From assembly GCA_021323155.1 (NCBI GenBank), contig JAJTCI010000124.1, positions 1 through 7,004 of the forward strand: DNA of 7,004 nucleotides, read 5' to 3'. Position numbers and translations under genes: made by a program. Each line of letters starts with the position of its first letter. Within the stretch, counting starts at the first letter, position 1. Positions 1 through 6,263 of the stretch are shown in pieces. This DNA is from Chitinophagaceae bacterium (lineage in GTDB: Bacteria > Bacteroidota > Bacteroidia > Chitinophagales > Chitinophagaceae). The notes below the pieces were generated by a model that did not search any database, had not been told where the DNA came from, and was given only the letters and a program-made list of their open reading frames with translations.

Positions 1-389
1 TGCTACGCAGGCGGTAGAATAATGAAAAAAAGCCCAGCCTGCCATATAGGCTTGGCAAAATGGCGACTGAGGGAACGGGCATCTAATCGGCTTAAGGCGC
101 AACCCTTAATCTCTTCTCACTCCAGTTCTTTTCGAGATGTGTGCTTAACCTATAGACTAATTGTTCTTTAGACACTTTCATATTTGAGAAAGCTCACCTC
201 GGTCTTGTGTCCCGAGATCTTCATCAGGTCAATGGTTGGAAGCCCTGTAAATAGTAGTTTGTGGCGAAGGATCTCCGCGCCGTATGGGACGATACGCAAT
301 TATAGAGCGGTCATTCCGTGTGGAAGCGTTACCAGGGAAACTTTCGGCCGGGCTTCATTTCGTCAATAGTTTTTACCTTAACCGGATTC
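1..389. other. Gene-poor leader region upstream of chrA
   Basis: I see no convincing gene in this stretch. The forward frames that open here (from 184 and from 318) overlap the start of chrA and have no recognisable protein character. On the minus strand an open frame runs from about 117 to 13 without an ATG, and another starts with ATG near 84 and leaves the window. Both read straight through a terminator-like hairpin, so neither is called. I looked for tRNA T-loop motifs and for SRP, tmRNA and RNase P signatures and found none. TTG at 161-163 with TATTTG at 181-186, and TTG at 236-238 with TAGTTTG at 255-261, faintly resemble the Bacteroidota -33/-7 promoter pattern. Neither matches TAnnTTTG exactly, so no promoter is annotated. 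Confidence 0.5.
25..53 (-). terminator. Possible minus-strand intrinsic terminator without a visible gene
   Basis: AAGCC (30-34) can pair with GGCTT (49-53). Alternatively AGCCT (36-40) can pair with AGGCT (48-52). A run of A at 25-31 would be a U-run on a leftward transcript, directly after the stem, which is the arrangement of a rho-independent terminator for the minus strand. The stem is only 5 bp, and GCAGGC (7-12) with GCCTGC (37-42) is a competing pairing. No minus-strand gene is recognisable to its right, so the transcript it would end is unknown. It may be chance. Confidence 0.3.
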
Positions 390-1502
390 ATGAAAGCGCG
401 AAATTCAAGGCTGAGGGAAATTGCTGTACTATTTACAAAACTTGGCATCATCGGCTTCGGCGGACCCGTTGTTCATATTGCGATGATGGAAGGGGAAGTG
501 GTGAAAAAAAGAAAGTGGATGTCGCAACAACACTTTCTTGACCTGGTGGGTGCGACCAACCTGATACCCGGGCCTAACTCGACGGAAATGACCATGCATT
601 GTGGCCAGGAGCGGGCAGGCTGGAAAGGACTTATTGTTGCTGGTGTTTGTTTTATTCTTCCCGCGGTACTGATCACCTTAGCATTCGCATGGGCTTATGA
701 CCGATACGGTGCGTTACCCAATGCAGAACGCTTTATCTATGGTATCAAGCCAGCAATCATCGCCGTGGTGGCATCGGCGGCAATCTCACTGGGTAAGAAA
801 GCGTTGAAATCAACTTTCCTGGGAATTCTTGGGGTGATCTCTGCCGTACTTGTTTTACTGGGTGCTAACGAGATACTGGTTTTATTTGGTGCCGGTGCGA
901 TCGGCATATTATTTTATTCGCTTCAAAAGCAGGACCGATCGCTAAACGGATTCTTACCGTTCCCATTTCTTTATGTTGACGTTTCTTCATGGAACATATT
1001 CTGGATCTTCCTGAAAGTGGGTTCGATCCTGTATGGGAGTGGCTATGTATTATTCGGGTTCCTGGATGCCGAACTGGTGGGGAGAGGATTGATATCAAAG
1101 AATGAATTGGCGGATGCAATAGCGGTTGGACAGTTCACCCCCGGCCCGGTGTTTTCAGCAGCCACATTTATTGGTTACCAGGTCGGCGGTTTTAACGGGG
1201 CTATTCTTGCCACGGTTGGCATTTTCCTGCCATCCTTCCTGTTTGTAGGGTTACTGAACCCGCTTATCCCAAGGCTTCGAAAATCACCTGTTATGTCGGC
1301 TTTCCTGGACGCCGTCAATATTACTTCGGTGGCCATCATCCTGGCGGTATTGGTGGAAATGTCCCGCGTAATGATCACAGACTGGCGAACGATAGTGATC
1401 GCGCTGGTTAGTTTTATCGTGTTGTTCTATTTTAAAAAAGTCAACTCCGCATTCATCGTATTGGGTGGTGCTTTACTTGGGTTCGTACTAACGCAACTAT
1501 GA
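390..1502 (+). CDS. chrA: Chromate transporter, ChrA (CHR) family, two-domain form
   Basis: Predicted inner-membrane chromate efflux protein of 370 residues. CHR-family proteins export chromate from the cytoplasm; chromate can enter by sulfate uptake. Two homologous halves are visible. The first has GIIGFGGP (19-26), HIAMMEGEVV (29-38) and the loop motif NLIPGPNS (57-64). The second has FLKVGSILYGSG (207-218) and FTPGPVFS (249-256). FGG near the first helix and a PGP motif in each half are family hallmarks, and the rest is almost entirely hydrophobic helices. An in-frame ATG at 318 would add 24 residues. I prefer the ATG at 390 because family members begin a few residues before the basic RLREIA-type segment seen at 7-12, and the extra N-terminus has no family character. 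No chrB regulator or chromate reductase is nearby, so a role in chromate resistance is inferred from the family; the physiological anion could differ. Two hairpins follow the stop codon. Confidence 0.92.
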   Translation: MKARNSRLREIAVLFTKLGIIGFGGPVVHIAMMEGEVVKKRKWMSQQHFLDLVGATNLIPGPNSTEMTMHCGQERAGWKGLIVAGVCFILPAVLITLAFAWAYDRYGALPNAERFIYGIKPAIIAVVASAAISLGKKALKSTFLGILGVISAVLVLLGANEILVLFGAGAIGILFYSLQKQDRSLNGFLPFPFLYVDVSSWNIFWIFLKVGSILYGSGYVLFGFLDAELVGRGLISKNELADAIAVGQFTPGPVFSAATFIGYQVGGFNGAILATVGIFLPSFLFVGLLNPLIPRLRKSPVMSAFLDAVNITSVAIILAVLVEMSRVMITDWRTIVIALVSFIVLFYFKKVNSAFIVLGGALLGFVLTQL

Positions 1503-1508
1503 CTACTG

Positions 1509-1526
1509 TGTTGTAGAAGTACAACA
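1509..1526 (+). terminator. Hairpin just after the chrA stop
   Basis: TGTTGTA (1509-1515) and TACAACA (1520-1526) form a perfect 7-bp stem with a GAAG tetraloop, 6 bp after the chrA stop codon. No U-run follows (GCCGGCCCG comes next), so it is not a canonical intrinsic terminator. It could protect the 3' end or act together with the second hairpin at 1588. Confidence 0.35.
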
Positions 1527-1587
1527 GCCGGCCCGTATTTTAGTTCCCCGGAGTAGCCGCTTGCTGTTAAGGAAACTGTATGATCAT

Positions 1588-1618
1588 GTCGTGGCTTTTT
1601 ACCACGACCTTTCTCTCA
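1588..1618 (+). terminator. Probable intrinsic terminator of chrA
   Basis: GTCGTGG (1588-1594) and CCACGAC (1602-1608) form a perfect, GC-rich 7-bp stem around a CTTTTTA loop. A pyrimidine-rich tract (CTTTCTCTC, 1609-1617) follows on the plus strand. It lies about 85 bp after the chrA stop and before the next gene, which fits a plus-strand terminator, although the tail is mixed C/T rather than a pure U-run. Confidence 0.5.
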
Positions 1619-1633
1619 TATTAAAATATTATA

Positions 1634-1666
1634 TTGCGTCTACCCGCTTTAAGTTTATAAAGTTTG
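1634..1666 (+). promoter_or_regulatory. Weak Bacteroidota-type promoter candidate for the 1753 gene
   Basis: TTG at 1634-1636 and TAAAGTTTG at 1658-1666 resemble the Bacteroidota -33 (TTTG) and -7 (TAnnTTTG) elements, 21 bp apart. The -7 element carries one extra base compared with consensus. It sits between the terminator-like hairpin at 1588 and the ATG at 1753, in an A/T-rich stretch, where a promoter for an independently transcribed gene would be expected. Confidence 0.3.
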
Positions 1667-1752
1667 ATCAGCATAAAATAACGTTCGCGCAACGGCACTG
1701 TTCATCTCCACGCTAAGCCTTAAGTACGGTTCATCCAATTAAACAGTAGTAC

Positions 1753-2052
1753 ATGCAGCGTAACGTGCCATCCCGTAAGGAAGGTGAAACAAATTTTCGC
1801 GAACATCCAAAGGCAAGCTTTACTTATAATAATAAAGTTTATACCGGTACTATTTTCAGCAGCACCAAAGTATTGCCTCATTACCATTGGTTTTATTTTG
1901 ATGACGAAGAGATCATCAACATGATAGGTGACAGCCTGGGTTTTAAAGCAGTCAATGGCTGGCTTGAACCGGTAACATTCTACGACAGCCGGGCCGAATT
2001 GATCCATGCGGTCCATACCGCGGTAGCGGCGCACCTGGCAGAGCATGCATAG
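1753..2052 (+). CDS. Small protein of unknown function (99 aa)
   Basis: I do not recognise a family. The product is predicted to be soluble: no signal peptide or membrane helix is visible. A basic N-terminus (about 1-22) leads into a segment with alternating polar and aromatic residues, including HYHWFYFDDEE (43-53), and the C-terminus looks helical (about 79-99, rich in Ala and His). The composition looks like a small globular alpha/beta protein. The ATG at 1753 is immediately preceded by an in-frame stop (TAG, 1747-1749), so it is the first possible start. An antisense frame of similar length (1720-2046) exists, but its Cys/Phe/Met-rich translation looks like a shadow. The gene lies between a terminator-like hairpin and the convergent histidine kinase, so it is probably transcribed alone. 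Confidence 0.65.
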   Translation: MQRNVPSRKEGETNFREHPKASFTYNNKVYTGTIFSSTKVLPHYHWFYFDDEEIINMIGDSLGFKAVNGWLEPVTFYDSRAELIHAVHTAVAAHLAEHA

Positions 2053-2111
2053 CTTTCACTTCATCCCTGGAAACGGTCTACCCTGTTGCGGTTAACGAAT
2101 CCCGCGGTCAT

Positions 2112-2137
2112 AAAAAAGAGGCAGTAAAAACTGCCTC
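2112..2137 (-). terminator. Intrinsic terminator of the histidine kinase gene
   Basis: GAGGCAGT (2118-2125) and ACTGCCTC (2130-2137) form a perfect 8-bp stem with an AAAA loop (UUUU on the minus strand). Six A residues at 2112-2117 become a U-run after the stem when read leftwards. This is a textbook rho-independent terminator for the minus strand, about 100 bp downstream of the kinase stop codon. On the plus strand the stem is followed by CGGGACATT, so it should not efficiently end the 1753 transcript by itself. Confidence 0.85.
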
Positions 2138-2239
2138 CGGGACATTGGATGGACTTAAAATAAAGTCGCAAACGCCAAGCGGCTTTGGGCAAGTATCATG
2201 CCGCAGCCCCTGTTTAATCTTTTTATAAGGTGGACCTGG

Positions 2240-4099
2240 TTACTGACGGAAGGGTAAAACGATCTTAAACGAGGCGCCTTTACCGGGTTGGGACTGCGCC
2301 TGTATGCTGCCTTTATGATTTTCGACTATTTTCTTGCATAAAGCCAGGCCAATACCGGTCCCGGCATACCCGGAGCTCAATCGTTGGAACATGGTAAAAA
2401 TGCGATTGGCGTATTCCTGTTCGAAACCAATACCGTTATCGGCAAACCGGATCGTGAGATAGTTTTTCGTTTGGTCACGACTGGGACCACCGGCGCTGTC
2501 ATTATCGATGGTCACAGAAATAACAGGCGCAACACCTTCCACTGAGAATTTTAAAGCATTATTCATCAGGTTATAAAAAAGCTGGGTCATCTGTACGGGA
2601 ATCGCGTCGATGACGGGCAATTTGTCGATGCGGATGACCGCCTCTTTTTGCTGGATCAGCAATTCAAGATCAGTCTTCACATCCTCCAGTATCCGGTTGA
2701 GGTCTACTTTTTCCATCTGGCTTTCATCCCTGTTGAGGTGCGAGAAATCCAACAGGTCACCAATGATCTTTTTCATTCGTTCGGCGGAAGAAATTATCTT
2801 ATCCACATGGCGTTTTGACTTTTCATCCAGCTGGTCGTAACTGAGATCCTTCAGCTGTCCCGCGAACGTCCGTATTTTCCTGACTGGTTCCTGCAGGTCA
2901 TGGCTCGCTACATAAGCGAATTGTTCGAGGTCTTTATTGGAACGTTCCAGTTCGGTATTCATCTCCGCCAGTGCCGTAGCGCGTTCCCTTACCTGTGCTT
3001 CCATTTTATGTATGGATTCGGCTAATGAACCGATCGCATCATCAGAACGGATGTCAACGACCACGTCCGTATCACCCAGGGCGATCTTCCCGGCTGCTAC
3101 CTTGAGCTCGTCGAGCATGCTGCTGATAATATGAATCGTGTAGGCTACCAATGCCAGCACTAATACAAGGGAGATAATTAAAAAAGCGAGTGTCCGGTTT
3201 TTTTCATCCTTTTCCTCTGTCACCAAATCAGCGATCCTCTTTTTAGTGGAGGTCCAAAGGCGCTGTTGTAAAGAACGCAGTTGTTCTATCCCCGCGCCTG
3301 AAACACTCCACCAGGTTTCCGCATCGTAGCGGGCGTCAAACCTGAAACGTTTGAATAATGAATCGATATAATCAAGCGTTGGACGTAATTCAGTATTTCG
3401 CTTCAGCTCATCATAGCGTTTGGAAACCTCCGGCGTTGCTTTCACCCCGAGTTCGGATTCATAGGTATGAAATACCTGGTGGATGCCGTAGGTGCCCGCA
3501 AGTGTGCCAATCGAATCCTTTTTACTCTGTAACACGTTAAAAATGTTCGCGCGGATGATCCCGAGGTAAGTCACCATTTCTGCCAACGTACGTTGCGCGG
3601 CAAGATCATTGGAGACCGGGACCAGGTATACACTGCTGGCCGGGAAAGAAGTGTTCAGTGTATTCAGGCGGAAGATCATATTGGTGTAAGCACTCATGAT
3701 CTCACCCGGCCGGGCCAGGGTATCATCTACTCTTTTACGGATCGCAGGCAGGCCCTTAACAAAGGTGTATTCTTCGAATCGCTTGATTACATCGTCCCGG
3801 CTATTTTTCAGGATGTTGATGATCGAGTCTGTTGATCTCCGTTGCCCGGTCAGTCCGGTTTCGGCAGATTGACTGACCGAGTGGTCGTAACTGAGTTTGC
3901 GTTCGTTCTGCAGGCCATCTATGAGGTTGGAAATATTTTCTGTCTGGTAAATCCGTTGCGTGTATACTTCCAGCAACTCCAGTTTCTTCGATTTTTCCTT
4001 TATCAACTGGAATGAAACGAAGGCCAGCACAGCAGAAGGGATCACTCCTATCAGGATCAGTTTTTTAGGAAGGGACAGCCGGCGAAAGAAGTTTCTCAT
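2240..4099 (-). CDS. Membrane sensor histidine kinase with NIT-type periplasmic domain
   Basis: Predicted to sense an extracytoplasmic signal, autophosphorylate on histidine and pass phosphate to a response regulator that is not in this window. Numbering uses the ATG at 4099 (619 aa). TM1 is about 14-33. A ~270-residue periplasmic region carries nitrate/nitrite-sensing (NIT) domain features: LIDGLQNER (59-67), QRRSTD (86-91), LPAIRKRVDD (117-126), then YTNMI. TM2 is about 303-325 and HAMP about 327-379. The H-box ASHDLQEP (398-405) has phosphoacceptor His400. The ATPase has the N-box NLMNNALKF (510-518), G1 DNGIGF (554-559), F-box IFTMFQRL (567-574) and G2 GTGIGLAL (580-587). All catalytic boxes are intact. 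An ATG at 4150 would add 17 residues but leave only 26 bp to the divergent gabD start. The shorter form gives the usual short basic N-terminus before TM1. The ligand is uncertain because NIT domains are identified by sequence similarity and may bind other anions. Confidence 0.93.
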   Translation of the reverse strand: MRNFFRRLSLPKKLILIGVIPSAVLAFVSFQLIKEKSKKLELLEVYTQRIYQTENISNLIDGLQNERKLSYDHSVSQSAETGLTGQRRSTDSIINILKNSRDDVIKRFEEYTFVKGLPAIRKRVDDTLARPGEIMSAYTNMIFRLNTLNTSFPASSVYLVPVSNDLAAQRTLAEMVTYLGIIRANIFNVLQSKKDSIGTLAGTYGIHQVFHTYESELGVKATPEVSKRYDELKRNTELRPTLDYIDSLFKRFRFDARYDAETWWSVSGAGIEQLRSLQQRLWTSTKKRIADLVTEEKDEKNRTLAFLIISLVLVLALVAYTIHIISSMLDELKVAAGKIALGDTDVVVDIRSDDAIGSLAESIHKMEAQVRERATALAEMNTELERSNKDLEQFAYVASHDLQEPVRKIRTFAGQLKDLSYDQLDEKSKRHVDKIISSAERMKKIIGDLLDFSHLNRDESQMEKVDLNRILEDVKTDLELLIQQKEAVIRIDKLPVIDAIPVQMTQLFYNLMNNALKFSVEGVAPVISVTIDNDSAGGPSRDQTKNYLTIRFADNGIGFEQEYANRIFTMFQRLSSGYAGTGIGLALCKKIVENHKGSIQAQSQPGKGASFKIVLPFRQ

Positions 4100-4176
4100 C
4101 CATACCGAAGATATAGAAATCCGCCTGTGGAGGTGGCAGCCGGTTCGCATATAGAGGGAATAAGTAGTTTTATTGA
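4100..4176. promoter_or_regulatory. Divergent intergenic region between kinase and gabD
   Basis: These 77 bp separate the two divergent start codons (4099 on minus, 4177 on plus). Any promoters for the two genes must overlap here or extend into the neighbouring coding starts. I found no clean TTTG / TAnnTTTG pair on either strand. GAGGGA (4154-4159) is Shine-Dalgarno-like but lies 17-22 bp before the gabD ATG, too far for normal use; the bases right before that ATG are A/T-rich, as is usual in Bacteroidota. Co-regulation of the two genes is possible but not shown. Confidence 0.3.
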
Positions 4177-5622
4177 ATGAAACCGTACGACCAACTGCTC
4201 CGCGATTGCATTTTGATCAATAATTACTGGGCCAGCGCGGACAGGCGTTTTCCTGTGATGAATCCAGCCACGGGTGACCTGATTGCGGAGGTTGCAGATG
4301 CGGATACCAACCATGTGGTGGAAGCGATCGGGGCGGCTGCCGTAGCATTTGAAACATGGGGGAAGACCACCGCACGTAGTCGTTCTCTTATTTTAAAAAA
4401 ATGGTATCAGCTGGTCATGCAGCATACAGATGCGCTTGCGTCGCTGCTCACCGCCGAGCAGGGGAAGCCATTTACTGAGGCAAAGGGGGAAGTGATCTAT
4501 GGCGCATCGTTTATTGAATGGTATGCGGAAGAATGCAGGAGAACCTATGGCGAAACCATACCGGCACCGGTGGCCGGCAAGCGGTTGCTCACGATCAAGC
4601 AACCAGTTGGAGTCGTAGCTGCAATCACACCCTGGAACTTCCCGGTGGCGATGATCACGCGAAAGATCGCGCCTGCACTGGCGGCAGGTTGCACGGTGGT
4701 ATTGAAGCCAGCGGAAGACACACCGCTATCGGCGCTTGCCCTTGCCTCACTCGCAATAGAAGCCGGGATCCCGCCGGGTGTGTTAAACGTGCTGCCTACT
4801 TCAGATGCCGCATCTATTGGTAAAGTACTTTGTACGCATCCCGTTGTAAAAAAGATATCGTTCACCGGGTCCACTGAAGTGGGGAAGATATTGATGGAAC
4901 AGTGCGCGTCTACGGTGAAGCGGTTGTCGCTGGAATTGGGTGGTAACGCGCCGGTGATCGTTTTTGATGACGCGGACATCATGGTGGCTGTAAAGGGTAC
5001 GCTCGCCAGTAAATACCGGAATGCCGGCCAAACCTGCGTATGCGCCAACAGGATATTCGTGCAGCAAAAGATCTACCCTGATTTCATTTCCCGTTACAGA
5101 GAGGCTGTTGCTGAACTGAATGTCGGCAATGGCGCAACGGAAAACGTGCAGATCGGCCCGCTGATCAACGAGGCGGGCATTAATAAGGTGCGACGCCTGT
5201 TATTTGATGCCACAGAGAAAGGTGCCGAAGTGATCACCGGTGGTGGAACGCATCCTGCGGGTGGCCTGTTTTTCGAACCGACGATCATCACCAACTGCAA
5301 TGATTCCATGCTCCTTAGCCGGGAAGAGATATTCGGACCTGTTTCGGCTATTTATGTTTTCAATGATGAGCATGAAGTAGTGCGACTTGCGAACAAGACC
5401 GAGTATGGGCTGGCTGCCTATATTTTTACGCAGGATATTAATCGCGCCTGGCGCGTAGCGGAGCAGCTGGAACACGGTATGATCGGTATCAACGAGGGTA
5501 TCATTTCCCATGCGGAAGCACCGTTCGGGGGGATGAAGGAGAGTGGGTTTGGTAAAGAGGGCGGGTATTACGGGATAGAAGAATACCTGGAAACGAAATA
5601 CCTGTGTATTGGGGGTGTTTAG
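4177..5622 (+). CDS. gabD: Succinate-semialdehyde dehydrogenase, probably NAD+-dependent
   Basis: Cytosolic aldehyde dehydrogenase (481 aa) oxidising succinate semialdehyde to succinate, the last step of the GABA shunt feeding the TCA cycle. The family match is end to end: E. coli GabD is 482 aa, with the same N-terminal pattern (MKxxD...LIN) and C-terminus (YGIEEYLETKYLCIGG). Visible motifs: TPWNFP with Asn154 (oxyanion hole), SFTGSTEVGK (228-237), LELGG with general-base Glu253, GQTC with nucleophile Cys287 followed by VC (Cys289, the partner in the CxC redox switch described for some SSADHs), and EIFGPV (384-389). From remembered alignment with human SSADH, the substrate-binding Arg162, Arg281 and Ser444 are all kept. 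The cofactor loop reads KPAEDTP (177-183), as in the NAD+-using human enzyme, where E. coli GabD has KPASQTP. No GABA transaminase (gabT) is adjacent. Related dehydrogenases such as glutarate semialdehyde dehydrogenase are the main alternative. Confidence 0.93.
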   Translation: MKPYDQLLRDCILINNYWASADRRFPVMNPATGDLIAEVADADTNHVVEAIGAAAVAFETWGKTTARSRSLILKKWYQLVMQHTDALASLLTAEQGKPFTEAKGEVIYGASFIEWYAEECRRTYGETIPAPVAGKRLLTIKQPVGVVAAITPWNFPVAMITRKIAPALAAGCTVVLKPAEDTPLSALALASLAIEAGIPPGVLNVLPTSDAASIGKVLCTHPVVKKISFTGSTEVGKILMEQCASTVKRLSLELGGNAPVIVFDDADIMVAVKGTLASKYRNAGQTCVCANRIFVQQKIYPDFISRYREAVAELNVGNGATENVQIGPLINEAGINKVRRLLFDATEKGAEVITGGGTHPAGGLFFEPTIITNCNDSMLLSREEIFGPVSAIYVFNDEHEVVRLANKTEYGLAAYIFTQDINRAWRVAEQLEHGMIGINEGIISHAEAPFGGMKESGFGKEGGYYGIEEYLETKYLCIGGV

Positions 5623-5633
5623 TGGGCAGATTA

Positions 5634-5689
5634 CAGTTGATAGATGGCAGTTGACAGGAGACAGTTGAGAGATGACGTTTGACAGATAA
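5634..5689. repeat. 14-bp tandem repeat, four copies
   Basis: CAGTTGA occurs at 5634-5640, 5648-5654 and 5662-5668, and a degenerate CGTTTGA at 5676-5682, at an exact 14-bp period. The seven bases between copies are also related (roughly CAGATGA). The repeat starts 11 bp after the gabD stop and ends about 60 bp before the next start codon. It has no palindromic structure and no open frame of its own. It looks like a small minisatellite; slippage could change copy number. Confidence 0.75.
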
Positions 5690-5725
5690 AGGGTTTCAAT
5701 GTGAATTGCAGGCAACTTTTAAAGC

Positions 5726-5740
5726 GCAGATCGTATCTGC
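5726..5740. other. Short perfect inverted repeat upstream of the 5751 gene
   Basis: GCAGAT (5726-5731) and ATCTGC (5735-5740) are perfect 6-bp arms around CGT, ending 10 bp before the ATG at 5751. It could be an operator half-site pair or an mRNA hairpin near the ribosome binding region. No U-run follows on the plus strand, so it is not a terminator for gabD. Chance occurrence is possible at this length. Confidence 0.3.
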
Positions 5741-5750
5741 AAAAGAAAAC

Positions 5751-6173
5751 ATGAAACAGCTCATACTTGTCTTCCTATTTAGCGCCGTCTTCTTTGGAGG
5801 AAAGGCTGCCAGCAGTGATACCGCTTTCGTTGACTACGAGACATTCAGGAGGCTGTCTAAGCGCGAAATAAAGGAACGTTTCGGAACAGACGACGCGGCG
5901 CGGGGAATCATTCGTGATCACTACCGGGGCAAGACAGAGGGTTGGGGGTGGAGTATACCGGCGCTGGTAGGTAATGGTGCAGGCGTATATTTTAGCATAC
6001 TTGCATCGAACGCTACAAATGGTATGGGTAGCACGGTGGGACTTGTGCTGGCGATCGGTTCTTTTGGGGTGGGGTTAATATCCACCTACTTATTTTTAAA
6101 GCGGGTTGTTTTCAGGGGACAGCCGTCGAAAGAGAAGTTGTATAAGCGGTTAAGGGAACACCATTCATTTTAA
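5751..6173 (+). CDS. Small membrane protein with signal peptide, unknown function (140 aa)
   Basis: I do not recognise a family. The start chosen is the ATG at 5751, which gives a classic signal peptide: MK, a hydrophobic core (about 4-15), then a likely signal peptidase I site after KAA (about residue 20); no lipobox cysteine is present. The ATG at 5679 would bury this signal behind 24 residues and overlap the tandem repeat, so it is unlikely. After the signal come a charged region (about 27-62, rich in Arg, Lys, Asp and Glu, with FRRLSKREIKERFG), a Gly/Trp-rich turn and two hydrophobic, glycine-rich helices (about 67-87 and 94-116), and a short basic tail (122-140). The overall plan is a small envelope protein with a helical hairpin. 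AAAAGAAAAC precedes the ATG, the A-rich context usual in Bacteroidota. It converges with the acyl-CoA ligase gene. Confidence 0.75.
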   Translation: MKQLILVFLFSAVFFGGKAASSDTAFVDYETFRRLSKREIKERFGTDDAARGIIRDHYRGKTEGWGWSIPALVGNGAGVYFSILASNATNGMGSTVGLVLAIGSFGVGLISTYLFLKRVVFRGQPSKEKLYKRLREHHSF

Positions 6174-6185
6174 TGATGCCCTGGA

Positions 6186-6228
6186 TGTTGGTCAGCATGC
6201 GTTGGGGTGGGCGAGGCGGCAACAGGGC
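6186..6228. repeat. Possible decayed copy at the left edge of the palindromic array
   Basis: TGTTGGTCAG (6186-6195) is identical to ten bases of the palindrome in the array to the right. It is followed by GCGTTGGGGTGGG, similar to the spacer ending, and then by GGCGGCAACAGGGC, similar to GGCGACCAACAAGGGC. The order of parts differs from an intact unit, so it is either a rearranged or decayed unit or a chance match. Confidence 0.3.
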
Positions 6229-6263
6229 TTTTCCTTCATAATTGTGCCATTCGGTGGAGAAAA

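Noticed and set aside
60..180. tRNA or other structural RNA
   Set aside because: No T-loop (GGTTCRANTCC-like) or acceptor pairing could be found on either strand, and no known SRP, tmRNA or RNase P core motif is present.
318..389. Longer N-terminus for ChrA from ATG 318
   Set aside because: The added 24 residues have no CHR-family character, and known members start close to the residues following the ATG at 390.
1720..2046. Minus-strand 108-aa frame opposite the 1753 gene
   Set aside because: It is almost fully antisense to the plus-strand frame, and its Cys/Met/Phe-rich translation has no protein-like pattern. The plus frame has the more natural composition.
2118..2137. Terminator for the plus-strand 1753 gene
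   Set aside because: The stem would form, but no U-run follows on the plus strand. The A-run lies on the left, which fits only leftward transcription.
4100..4150. Longer kinase start at ATG 4150 (minus)
   Set aside because: It would add 17 residues with no membrane-protein logic and leave only 26 bp between divergent start codons. It is still possible.
4545..5048. Minus-strand 167-aa frame inside gabD
   Set aside because: It is antisense to the conserved catalytic core of gabD; its low stop frequency reflects the codon use of the real gene.
5200..5715. Minus-strand 171-aa frame spanning the gabD end and the 14-bp repeat
   Set aside because: Its N-terminal part is a translation of the tandem repeat and the rest is antisense to gabD.
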